From positions 843,781-907,780 of the forward strand of contig NZ_SJPX01000004.1 in the NCBI RefSeq assembly GCF_007860175.1: a DNA stretch of 64,000 nt. The letters are read 5' to 3'. A program made the position numbers and the translations under genes. Positions 9,037-17,283 of this stretch are shown here, one piece after another. The notes beneath the pieces were generated by a model. It searched no databases. It was given only the letters and a program-made list of their open reading frames with translations, and was not told where the DNA came from. Numbering within the stretch: the stretch's first letter is position 1; every line of letters begins with the position of its first letter. Origin of the DNA: Rubripirellula reticaptiva. Its GTDB lineage: Bacteria > Planctomycetota > Planctomycetia > Pirellulales > Pirellulaceae.

Positions 9037-10257
9037 TTAGCGACGACGGCGGCGGATTGCGATCGGAACCGTGAGGCCAATGACGAGGAACGCAAACGAG
9101 CCAGGTTCTGGAACGGCGACCACGGAAAGATTCCACGAAACGGATTGTGTTAGCGGAGCGTCATCGAGCCGCCACCAATCCAATGTGTTGCCCGTGAATG
9201 AACTGTCCAGCAAGTTGTCGTAGGCTTTTGCCGTCAACGTGTAGTTGCCGTCGGCCAGTCCGAGTGCGGCAATGTCTAGCATCGATCCTTGCATGCCACT
9301 GTCGATTCCGTCGATCAACCACTGAACGTTGATCACGCTTTCATCGATCACGTCAACCCAAACATCGTCAAACATCGACAGTGTCGCGGCTGTGTCGGTC
9401 CAAGCGTCCAGTGGGTCAACTTCTGCGTAAATTTTTTCGATGAAGGCTTCGCGTCCGACTGCATCGAGCGGCCGGTTGAGACTGCGCATCAACGAATTGT
9501 TGCTGGGGCGATAAATCCCATTTTCGACGTACTTGCCGCCTTCGTAATAACCGATCTCGCCGATGCTGGGATTGTCGGGGTCTGTGTACCCGAGCCAGCG
9601 GTCCCATTTCCCAAGTGCCGGATCGGCTGTCACGTTCGCCTCGCCGGGTTCACTGCCGGTGTAAGTTCCGGGGGAAAAGTATTCGTCGGCTAGTCTTGCG
9701 AACGAATGTCCAACCTCGTGGACGGCGACCTCTAACGCACTGGCATTGCCGCCTGCATAAACAGCCCACTGGCCGCCACCGCCGCCGTACTTGGTGCTGT
9801 TAACGACTCCGATTCGCATGTCAACATCGACGCCTGTACCCGCAATCGCAGAATTCACTTCGGCGTTGGCAATTCCAGTGTTGAAGTACAGCAGACGATC
9901 AATCCCGTTCGTGTTGTATGTCGCATTGAGTGCGGTATCGCGAGTGATTCCATTGACCGGATCATCCGCGCCGGATTCGTTGCTGACCACGTCAACGCGG
10001 TGAAAATTGAAAAAGTTCTTGTATCGTGGAAACGGATCTTTCGTGTCAAAGAAATAGCTGATCGCTTGATCAATGTGCGAGGTATACGTCGTACCCAGTT
10101 CGGTGCTGGTGTAACCATCGCCGATAAACATGACATCGACGCGGTTGGTTGAACTGCCGTTATTTAAAATCGTCGTCAACTCCGCCGCATTTCCGATGGC
10201 CTGAGCGCCGATTGCAGAGGCTGCCGCGCAAATGAACATAAAGCGAGAGAGACGCAT
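9037..10257 (-). CDS. M64 family metallopeptidase with PEP-CTERM tail
   Basis: A 406-residue exported protease of the IgA-peptidase (M64) type. An N-terminal signal peptide (MRLSRFMFICAAASAIGAQA) is followed by the family start MFIGDGYTSTELG. The zinc site is VHEVGHSFARLADEY (HExxH plus downstream acidic residues). The C-terminus is a PEP-CTERM sorting tail: VPEPG, a hydrophobic span, then IRRRRR. PEP-CTERM proteins are handled by exosortase/archaeosortase-like enzymes and are linked to exopolysaccharide-associated surface display; no exosortase is in the window. It is a single gene. Protease class is well supported, substrate unknown. Confidence 0.9.
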   Translation of the reverse strand: MRLSRFMFICAAASAIGAQAIGNAAELTTILNNGSSTNRVDVMFIGDGYTSTELGTTYTSHIDQAISYFFDTKDPFPRYKNFFNFHRVDVVSNESGADDPVNGITRDTALNATYNTNGIDRLLYFNTGIANAEVNSAIAGTGVDVDMRIGVVNSTKYGGGGGQWAVYAGGNASALEVAVHEVGHSFARLADEYFSPGTYTGSEPGEANVTADPALGKWDRWLGYTDPDNPSIGEIGYYEGGKYVENGIYRPSNNSLMRSLNRPLDAVGREAFIEKIYAEVDPLDAWTDTAATLSMFDDVWVDVIDESVINVQWLIDGIDSGMQGSMLDIAALGLADGNYTLTAKAYDNLLDSSFTGNTLDWWRLDDAPLTQSVSWNLSVVAVPEPGSFAFLVIGLTVPIAIRRRRR

Positions 10258-10395
10258 GGAAAGTCCGGCTTAGAAACGGGATTCGAACAAGGCCCAAAAA
10301 CACGAGCGAGCGCAAGCGGTCACGGGACTCGAGTCTAACTTGTCTGCGAAGCCGATAAAACCAGTTTCAGCATCCCAATCGGGCCGTGGGGGGCG

Positions 10396-10749
10396 TTAAT
10401 TCAGTTTGGGGTTCGTTTTATGACGAATCGCGTCTCTTTTGGTCTTTTTGTCCAGGTTTCGGCGCAGGGCTTCCGTCAAGTCGATGCCGGATTGATTGGC
10501 CAGGCAAATGGTGACAAACAGCACATCGGCTAGTTCGTCCGACAATTCGCCCGGCGATTCACCGGGTTTGGACGATTGTTCGCCACAAGTTCGCGACAAG
10601 ATTCGCGCGACCTCGCCAACCTCTTCGACGAGCTGCGCAAGGTTCGTCATCTCGTTGAAATAGCGCACGCCAATCGTTCGAATCCACTGATCAACTTGGT
10701 GTTGTGCTTCCTGAATTGAAAGTGGCAGGGTGCTGGGTGAATCGCTCAT
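10396..10749 (-). CDS. MazG-like nucleotide pyrophosphohydrolase
   Basis: A 117-residue all-alpha NTP pyrophosphohydrolase of the MazG/RS21-C6 superfamily, which cleaves (d)NTPs to monophosphate and PPi, often as house-cleaning. The metal-binding signature is present as EEVGEVARI and, about 30 residues on, DELADVLF. The single-domain length is that of the small tetrameric type. Its ATG overlaps the stop of the upstream FG-GAP gene by four bases (ATGA), so the two are translationally coupled although their functions look unrelated. Confidence 0.88.
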   Translation of the reverse strand: MSDSPSTLPLSIQEAQHQVDQWIRTIGVRYFNEMTNLAQLVEEVGEVARILSRTCGEQSSKPGESPGELSDELADVLFVTICLANQSGIDLTEALRRNLDKKTKRDAIRHKTNPKLN

Positions 10750-11993
10750 TGGGCCAGCAACAGGTAAGTGCCGCTTTTACCAGCGACCGCTAGGTCGGTC
10801 TTTGCGTCACCGTTTAAGTCAGCAGTGACAATTTGAAGCCCGGTTCCAACGTGGCCCTCTTCGATCGTGTGACGCGTGAATGTTTTTTCGTTCGCGTTCC
10901 AGTCGTAGTAGTACATGCACGGCATTTCATTTCCGCCGGGGTCTTTTCCGTTGTGTGCAAAGTAGCGTTTGCCAGTGATCAGTTCGGGGTTGCCGTCACC
11001 GGTGATGTCAGCCCAGGCAAGTGAGTGCGGTTGGCTGTAGGACTTGTCGATTTCGTGCGGAGTCCAGGCGATCTTGCGGTCGTCACCGGTGCCTTGGATT
11101 CCATCGTTTTGCCACCAGAACAAACCGAAGTCGTGGCCGTTGCCAAAGATCAAGTCGCCGTCGCCATCTTTGTCCAAGTCGACTACCAACATTGGCAGTG
11201 ACGAGTGCAGTTTCCAGTCGGCGTGAAAGGTCCACGGTGCTGACCATGGTTGATCGGCCGGTTGTTCGTACCAGCCTTGGCCGACCAACAGGTCCGGTCG
11301 ACCATCACCGCTGATGTCGCCGACCGCGACGCCGTGCCCATTGCCCTTTTCGCCGAGAGTGTGCGGGACTAAGTCAAACATCGCACCGCCGTTTTCAGCG
11401 TTTGGTTTTTCACGATCACTCAAACGCCAGATCACGGTAGGCACATCATTTTTCCAACTGTTGACGATCCACTCTGGTCGGCCGTCGCCATCGATGTCTT
11501 GCAGCAGTTGTCCTTCGTTGGCTGAGTTGCCGGTGTCCACTAGCAAATGCTTGGGCCACGTTTTTCCCAATCGCAGCGCATCATCGCCTGGGTTTTGATA
11601 CCAGTGCACTTCGCTGGGCAGGAAAGAACCGGCGATCACATCCAGTCGGCCATCGCCGTTGACGTCGAACAGATAGTCACCATTGCTTTCAACGTAGCCA
11701 TTCCAGTCGTCGATCGAACGAACCGGACGTGGTTCCCAATTGCCACCTGACTTGCCGTCGCCGCCACGGAACCAGCTTCGTCCGGCGACTAGGTCTGTAA
11801 ATCCATCTCCGTCGACATCACCGGCTGAGATGCCTTCGTTCGCGTCGAGAGCCAGCAAACGGTGGGAAAAACTTGCCACTGGGGATTGGCCGGACGCTTG
11901 ATCGCACGCGGTCGTGGATACAAGGAAGCCAGTCAAAAGAACGATTGCGGGAGGGAAACGCATGCAATCGACGAAGGATCGGAATGCCAGCAT
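10746..11993 (-). CDS. Exported FG-GAP/VCBS repeat protein
   Basis: About 415 residues forming a predicted seven-bladed integrin-like propeller. Seven calcium-type DxDxDG loops recur at regular spacing (DVDGDGFTD, DVNGDGRLD, DIDGDGRPE, DISGDGRPD, DLDKDGDGD, DITGDGNPE, DLNGDAKTD). The frame is open from 12026. The ATG at 11993 has a good Shine-Dalgarno (AAGGA, 7-base spacing) and leads into a hydrophobic signal region ending near TTACDQASGQ, which may be a lipoprotein-type Cys although the lipobox is poor. It is translationally coupled to the MazG-like gene. Such proteins in planctomycetes are cell-surface or periplasmic with unknown ligands. Confidence 0.85.
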   Translation of the reverse strand: MLAFRSFVDCMRFPPAIVLLTGFLVSTTACDQASGQSPVASFSHRLLALDANEGISAGDVDGDGFTDLVAGRSWFRGGDGKSGGNWEPRPVRSIDDWNGYVESNGDYLFDVNGDGRLDVIAGSFLPSEVHWYQNPGDDALRLGKTWPKHLLVDTGNSANEGQLLQDIDGDGRPEWIVNSWKNDVPTVIWRLSDREKPNAENGGAMFDLVPHTLGEKGNGHGVAVGDISGDGRPDLLVGQGWYEQPADQPWSAPWTFHADWKLHSSLPMLVVDLDKDGDGDLIFGNGHDFGLFWWQNDGIQGTGDDRKIAWTPHEIDKSYSQPHSLAWADITGDGNPELITGKRYFAHNGKDPGGNEMPCMYYYDWNANEKTFTRHTIEEGHVGTGLQIVTADLNGDAKTDLAVAGKSGTYLLLAQ

Positions 11994-12307
11994 GGGGGAA
12001 TCCTTAAAGAGGCGGGGAGGGCACATTTGTCTTGCGGGGCGGGTTCGCAGGGAACTTTTCGCGGTTTTAACCGTAATGTTTCAGAGCGAATTGCTTGCGC
12101 AACCGGAACGAGTGTTTGGGATGCAGTGCTGTTTTTCAGAGTAACTTGGAAGCACACTATTGAAGACTCAGCTAAGCCGCCATGATTATAGCCACTCGAC
12201 GGCACTGAATTGCTTGGCAGTCAATTAGCAGCAACCGCAAGGCAACGGACACTCCTGCGGTTCAATTTGGCACGTCGACGTATCCTTTAAGAAACATCGA
12301 GGCGGCA

Positions 12308-12814
12308 TTGCAAATTTCCAACCAAAACGACCAGCTCTATCTTGAGGACATGCGTGTAGGCGATCGCTGGATGAGCGACTGGCGAGAAATCACGGCGGAT
12401 GACGTCGCTGATTTTGCTAGCCTGACCGGCGATCACGATCCCCTGCATACTCCCTCGGCGGGCGGTTCACCATTTGGCGAACCTGTCGCCCATGGTTTGT
12501 TGGGACTCAGCGTTTTGGCGGGACTCAGTAGCGATCATCCTTGTGTCGCAACATTGGCGTTGGTTGGGATTTCAGATTGGCAGTTCGAGGCGCCGATTTT
12601 CTTCGGCGACCGAGTGCAAGTGTCGACCGAAATCGAAGCAATCGACCAGCATGGGCGTCGAGCTGGTCGGGTGACTTGGATCCGTCAATTGCTGAACCAA
12701 CAGGGGCGGATTGTCCAACGAGGACGGTTTGTGTCATTGGTTGCCACCAAAGCGCGGGCGCGACGCTTGTCGAGCCAAGAAGAAACCCAGCGTGGAACAC
12801 TGCCGGCTCGCTAA
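12308..12814 (+). CDS. MaoC-like (R)-hydratase / hot-dog fold protein
   Basis: A 168-residue MaoC-type hot-dog protein, a family that hydrates enoyl-CoA or enoyl-ACP. The family motif is present as FASLTGDHDPLH (catalytic Asp and His in the D-x5-H arrangement), followed by the conserved Gly/His segment EPVAHGLLGLSV. The start at 12308 is TTG, preceded by GAGG at good spacing. An ATG at 12350 would remove LYLEDM, which matches the family N-terminus, so TTG is preferred. The substrate is unknown. It is divergent from the FG-GAP gene over about 280 bp. Confidence 0.85.
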   Translation: MQISNQNDQLYLEDMRVGDRWMSDWREITADDVADFASLTGDHDPLHTPSAGGSPFGEPVAHGLLGLSVLAGLSSDHPCVATLALVGISDWQFEAPIFFGDRVQVSTEIEAIDQHGRRAGRVTWIRQLLNQQGRIVQRGRFVSLVATKARARRLSSQEETQRGTLPAR

Positions 12815-12913
12815 GCCAATCGGCCGATGCGGGTGGCATGCTGAATCGGTTCGCACACGTTATCACCGGATCACTTTTTCCTTGCGTTTCTCTGCTGTGT
12901 TGTTGATCGCGCC

Positions 12914-13867
12914 ATGTTGTTGATCGCTACTGACGAGGCTGGTTACGGGCCCAAGCTTGGTCCGCTGGTGATCGCCGCGACGGTTTGGCAGATTCCTGGT
13001 GACGGTCTGGAACACCAAGCGATCGATGCGTTATTTGCACAGCTTCGCAAACCCGCCAAGATCGGCGCGACGAAAATCCGAGTGGATGATTCGAAATCCA
13101 TTTTCAAGCCCGGGACCGGGCTTGCTTCGTTGCACGCGGTGGTCAGTGCCAGTCATCACGCATGCGGTCGCCGCGAACGTTCATTGCAAGAAATGTTGCC
13201 GCGGATTGCTGCCGATGACTTGCTGTCAATCAAAGCCACGCCTTGGTTGCACGGATTGTCGGACGCCGAATTTTTGGATGTCGCCCAGACATCCGAATGG
13301 TTGTCGGCATGGCAATCAACGGGGATCCGCTTGGTTGATGTGCAATCGCGAATAATCACAGCGGCGAAGTTCAACGAAGCCTGCGCGGACGGAGCCAACA
13401 AAGCCGATTTGTTGTCCGAATCAACGATTGGATTGGCAAAGTTGGTGATGGACCGAAATGTCGGCGACGAAACGGACGTTGCGATTTACTGTGACCGGCA
13501 CGGCGGACGCCGGTATTATAGCGGCGTGCTGGGGCATGTCTTTGCCGATGCCGCGGTCCAAGTGATCGTCGAAGCGAAGCAGCACAGTGCCTATCGGATG
13601 ACCGACCGCGGTAAGACGATCGAAATCGCGTTCACGGTCAAGGGAGACTCGTTTACGCCGGTTGCCCTGGCTTCGATGCACGCCAAGTATCTGCGTGAAC
13701 GGATGATGGAATCACTAAACGGATACTTTGCCGGGCTGCATCCCCAAGGGAAAGTGCTGGTGCCGACGGCCGGCTATCCCGTCGATGCGGATCGTTTTCT
13801 CGCGGATATTGCCGCCACGATTCATCATCAGAAAATCGATCCGAGTAAGCTGATTCGATCTCGCTGA
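12914..13867 (+). CDS. Divergent RNase HII-like protein
   Basis: A 317-residue cytoplasmic protein. It opens with TDEAGYGPKLGPLVIAA (from residue 6), which matches the RNase HII active-site start (DEAGRGPxAGPVV) with the Asp-Glu pair at residues 7-8 kept and Tyr replacing the Arg. A second matching block is VDDSKSI, like the DSK motif of RNase HII. A later acidic position is in IYCDRHGGRRYY. The protein is longer than RNase HII (about 200-260) because of extra sequence between these blocks, and the C-terminal part resembles no domain I know. It may act on RNA-DNA hybrids or have a new role. It is not necessarily the main rnhB of the genome. Confidence 0.65.
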   Translation: MLLIATDEAGYGPKLGPLVIAATVWQIPGDGLEHQAIDALFAQLRKPAKIGATKIRVDDSKSIFKPGTGLASLHAVVSASHHACGRRERSLQEMLPRIAADDLLSIKATPWLHGLSDAEFLDVAQTSEWLSAWQSTGIRLVDVQSRIITAAKFNEACADGANKADLLSESTIGLAKLVMDRNVGDETDVAIYCDRHGGRRYYSGVLGHVFADAAVQVIVEAKQHSAYRMTDRGKTIEIAFTVKGDSFTPVALASMHAKYLRERMMESLNGYFAGLHPQGKVLVPTAGYPVDADRFLADIAATIHHQKIDPSKLIRSR

Positions 13868-13980
13868 TTCATCCCGCTGCGTGATTCTGTCATTTTCAGC
13901 GGGTGATTTGAATTCCGAGGCACGGCGTGTTAATGTCGCCAAAGCGAAAATCACCCCTCAAAGCTTGTGAAAGTCTCCCG

Positions 13981-14712
13981 ATGAAACGTTTCTACCGCAA
14001 TTTGATCTGTCTGTCCGCCTCGCTCGTCGCGGTATCGCTAGGCATGGGAACAGGTGTGCAGGCCGCAGACGGTGATTCAAACGACGGCAAAGTGCTGCGT
14101 CACGCGGTGTTCTTTTCGTTCAAAGAATCGTCGTCGAAAGAAGACATTGCGAAAGTGGTCGAAGCTTTCGAGGCTTTGCCGTCAAAGATCGATTCGATCA
14201 CCGATTTTAAGTGGGGCACCAACAACAGCCCCGAGGGTCTGGACGACGGGTTCACGCATGCATTCGTGTTGACCTTTGCCGACGAAGCGGGCCGAGCAAA
14301 GTACTTGCCCCATCCAGCACATGCGGAATTCGGTGGCGTGTTGCGTCCGCATATGAACGACGTTTTCGTGATCGATTACTGGGGAAACGAATCGAACGTT
14401 GACCTAGAAAAGGAACTCAAGCACGCCGTTTTCTTCAAATTCAAATCCGACGCATCAGCGGCTGATATCAAGACCATCGAAGAAGCGTTCGCTGCGCTGC
14501 CGTCAAAGATTGACACGATCAAGGCGTATGAGTGGGGTGTGAACAATAGCCCTGAAAAGCATGACGACGGATTCACTCACGCCTTCATGGTAACGTTCGA
14601 CAGCGAAGAAGGCCGTGCAGCCTATCTTCCACACGCCGATCACATGGCGTTCGTCGAAATCTTAAAGCCCATTCTCGAAAAGCCTCGTGTGATTGACTTC
14701 TGGGTCCAGTAA
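13981..14712 (+). CDS. Secreted protein with two tandem Dabb domains
   Basis: About 243 residues. The start at 13981 gives a good signal peptide (MKRFYRNLICLSASLVAV, cleavage near VQAADG); the open frame begins earlier at a GTG (13927). Two near-identical Dabb (stress-responsive A/B barrel) domains follow. The first begins LRHAVFFSFK and ends VIDYW; the second begins LKHAVFFKFK and ends VIDFW. They share EAFEALPSKID/EAFAALPSKID, the NNSPE loop and DDGFTHAF. Dabb domains normally dimerise to form a barrel, so a tandem pair may fold as an internal dimer. Most Dabb proteins are single-domain. Function is unknown. Confidence 0.88.
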   Translation: MKRFYRNLICLSASLVAVSLGMGTGVQAADGDSNDGKVLRHAVFFSFKESSSKEDIAKVVEAFEALPSKIDSITDFKWGTNNSPEGLDDGFTHAFVLTFADEAGRAKYLPHPAHAEFGGVLRPHMNDVFVIDYWGNESNVDLEKELKHAVFFKFKSDASAADIKTIEEAFAALPSKIDTIKAYEWGVNNSPEKHDDGFTHAFMVTFDSEEGRAAYLPHADHMAFVEILKPILEKPRVIDFWVQ

Positions 14713-14730
14713 CGTCGATTGTGTTTTAGC

Positions 14731-16467
14731 CTAAGCGGCTTCGGGATCAAATTTTGGTTCATCGCTTTGTGAATCATCGTCTGAGCCCTCGCTATCATCG
14801 CCGTCGCGGTAGTACGTTCGCATGCGGGCGGGCAGCGGATCAATGGCTAGTTGATCGGTCAGATAGCCTTTCGCTTTGGCAAGTCGCAGCACTTCGATGA
14901 CGTCACCATAACCGCCACCAACGGCAGTCAGGCCCGCGATGAATTCAGGCACGCTGGTGTTGACGACCGCGATACGATCTTCTTCGCCAGCTTGAAATCG
15001 GCTGATGCGGATTTGTCCGGGCGAATCGGTATCGGGTTTGATCATGATGCCGGCAGGGCCTCGCATGAACTGTGTCAACTGAATATTCGAAAGGTTTCCG
15101 AACAAGACAACTTCGGGCGACTCTCGCAGCGAAACCACGACGGTTGGCGAGGCACTTGTTTGAACTTGGTACAGCCAAAAGGACCCGAGCGTTTGGCCGT
15201 TGAGTTGTCGGGGGCCGTCAGATCGGCGGCGGATCGAACAGAATGCGCCGTAGCGAGTCTCCAAGCTTGCTTCGCCGGTAAGACGTTTTAGCGCATCGAC
15301 AGACTCTTGTGACTTCATGCCTTGCAAGGCCACCAGTCCGGGGGCGCGGAAAGCAGCGACTTCGCGAATTGCATCTTCAAGTGCTTCGATGCCTTCGACT
15401 CGGTCCAAATACGCTAACGCCTCGGCTGCATAGAACCGTAGTTCTGGATTCGTGGATTTCAATCCATCGATCAGCGTCGGCACGGCGCTTTCGCCGAGCG
15501 CCTCCAATTGAATGGCAGCGTCGGCAGCGGTGGCTGGATTGGCAAGACGGCTTGCCAAGTTGGACAAGCGTTTCTGAGTGTCCGAGGACTCCGGTTCGAC
15601 TCCGATTGCGCGAATCACGGTCATCATTCGGCCGATACTGTCGCGATAACGTGGATGGACTTCTAGTTCGATGTAGTCGTCTTCGAGTGGTTCGGCGATG
15701 CCTTTGCGAGTCGTTCCGTCAAAGAAGAAGAAACGGCGGTTGATCGCCAATGCGATCGCGCTGGCCATGGCAACATGTCGGTATCGTGGACGCAGAATCA
15801 ACGCCAGCGGCCGGCTGGTTTGGACACGGCCACCCGAAATGATCGTGCCTTCAATTTTGTTGCTCTCGTCCATCGACGCTGAATAGGCAGCGCGAGTCAG
15901 AATCGGACCGGTTCCGATCGCCAGTACTTCGCTTTGACGAACCGAGCTTTGCATCAATTGTTTCTGTACCGCGATTTGTTGGCGCAGTCGTGTGTCGAGC
16001 AACCATCCGCCATTGAGGTCCGATGCACGGCTTTCTTTGGGAGCCAGGACTTTGATGTCCATTGGGTCGCCACGTCGTGCGCCTGGAGGAATCGCGGCGA
16101 CGACGCGGACCAATGCAGTATCGGGGGACTCTAAAAAGTGGTTGGGGTTGTCAACGTCGCGACGTTTCATTTCTTCGAGCAATTGCTCGCGATACAGCGA
16201 CGGATCGGCCGCTCCGCCAGTTCCGGCAAGCGAACTGACCGCTCCGACGCCCTCGATCTGTAATGTGTTCATGCCGTGAGGAATCGCGGCTTCGCGGACC
16301 AAGTCCGGTGGGGCCGGTGCTTGCATCAACGCTTTTAAGGCTTCATTTTCATCTTCGTCGGGTTTTCCACGCCATATCGAACAGCCGCCAGCGGTCATGC
16401 AGGCGAGCAGCAGTATCAGAACGGGAAATTGAGGTTTCTCGGAGAGCTTCGGCATCCTGCCACGCAT
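14731..16467 (-). CDS. Lipoprotein with FlgI (P-ring)-like segment and HEAT repeats
   Basis: 578 residues. It starts with a lipoprotein-type signal (ILLLACMTAGGC). Residues about 117-165 closely follow the flagellar P-ring protein pattern (PPGARRGDPMDIKV, then a Gly-Gly-Trp-Leu-Leu-Asp-Thr segment and an IGTGPILTRAAYS-like block). In the second half, helical HEAT-like repeats follow (LGESAVPTLIDGLKSTNPELRFYAAEALAYL and the next two repeats). The end is an acidic Asp/Ser-rich tail. No other flagellar gene is in the window. It looks like a P-ring-related envelope protein that has acquired HEAT repeats rather than a functional FlgI. Start could also be 16455. Confidence 0.75.
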   Translation of the reverse strand: MRGRMPKLSEKPQFPVLILLLACMTAGGCSIWRGKPDEDENEALKALMQAPAPPDLVREAAIPHGMNTLQIEGVGAVSSLAGTGGAADPSLYREQLLEEMKRRDVDNPNHFLESPDTALVRVVAAIPPGARRGDPMDIKVLAPKESRASDLNGGWLLDTRLRQQIAVQKQLMQSSVRQSEVLAIGTGPILTRAAYSASMDESNKIEGTIISGGRVQTSRPLALILRPRYRHVAMASAIALAINRRFFFFDGTTRKGIAEPLEDDYIELEVHPRYRDSIGRMMTVIRAIGVEPESSDTQKRLSNLASRLANPATAADAAIQLEALGESAVPTLIDGLKSTNPELRFYAAEALAYLDRVEGIEALEDAIREVAAFRAPGLVALQGMKSQESVDALKRLTGEASLETRYGAFCSIRRRSDGPRQLNGQTLGSFWLYQVQTSASPTVVVSLRESPEVVLFGNLSNIQLTQFMRGPAGIMIKPDTDSPGQIRISRFQAGEEDRIAVVNTSVPEFIAGLTAVGGGYGDVIEVLRLAKAKGYLTDQLAIDPLPARMRTYYRDGDDSEGSDDDSQSDEPKFDPEAA

Positions 16468-16719
16468 CCGTTAAAAAGGCGAGAAAACGGCCACTATCAA
16501 TTGGGGGTCATACCGAAACCGGAGGGGACGAGGCAAGCCGGAAAATGGCGGCTCGAATTGGCAAACGAGCATCGACACGATTTCACAAGCATGGATTTCA
16601 TAAGCATCAGTGGTGCAGCGAAATCGGCCGCATCGCTTAGACTGGGGGCGTGGCGGGATGCCGGTTGTTGTTTCCCCGTCGAGCCTAACTTTTGCCCTTT
16701 TTGATTTGAGAGCCGCTGC

Positions 16720-17283
16720 ATGGCATTCCTGAGCCTGATTTTGGCGTTGCTGGTGCATCCGGTCCACGAAACCGTCACAGAGGTCCAGTGGAATCCGCAG
16801 ACGCGGCGAATGGAAGTCGCGGTGCGGTTGGATATCGAAGACGAGCAGTGGATCAAGACCAAAGTGGGCGGCGGTGATCAAACGCCGATCTGGGCGATCC
16901 GGTACCTCCAGAAACGAGTTCGGATTACCAATCCGCCAGAACCAAAATCGTCGCCAGAATCCAAGGTGGCGAAAGATTCGGCCACCTATCACTGGATTGG
17001 ACGGGACCGCGACGGGGCTCATGTTTGGTGGTACTTTGAAATCCAACCAACCGATGGCAAGCGGCCTGAATGGATCGATTGCCGGCTGCTGTTTGATCGC
17101 GAACCCGATTTTCTGCATCGACTGCTATTGTTAAATCACACGCCGCCGCGAGCGATGAACCTGACTGCGACTCGGTCGAGAGTTCGGCTTGATGCGGCGG
17201 CGGACACTGTTTCACCAGGCAAAACGAACCCTAAGAATACGACTGACCATGACGAAGCACCCTTGCCGCCAACTGACCTGTGA
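16720..17283 (+). CDS. DUF6702-like small protein
   Basis: 187 residues with a hydrophobic N-terminus (MAFLSLILALLVHPVHET), probably a signal peptide or anchor. The pattern HPVHETVTEVQWNPQTRRMEVAVRLDIED resembles the DUF6702 family (His-Pro near the start, then two beta strands and an acidic DxED region). The C-terminus LLLNHTPPRAMNLT also fits. The reading frame overlaps the start of the following cinA homologue by 35 bases, so the two are probably co-transcribed. Function of the family is unknown. Confidence 0.7.
   Translation: MAFLSLILALLVHPVHETVTEVQWNPQTRRMEVAVRLDIEDEQWIKTKVGGGDQTPIWAIRYLQKRVRITNPPEPKSSPESKVAKDSATYHWIGRDRDGAHVWWYFEIQPTDGKRPEWIDCRLLFDREPDFLHRLLLLNHTPPRAMNLTATRSRVRLDAAADTVSPGKTNPKNTTDHDEAPLPPTDL

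Noticed and set aside
14731-16467. Genuine flagellar P-ring gene flgI
   Set aside because: Only a short segment matches; the protein is a lipoprotein with HEAT repeats and no flagellar gene is near.
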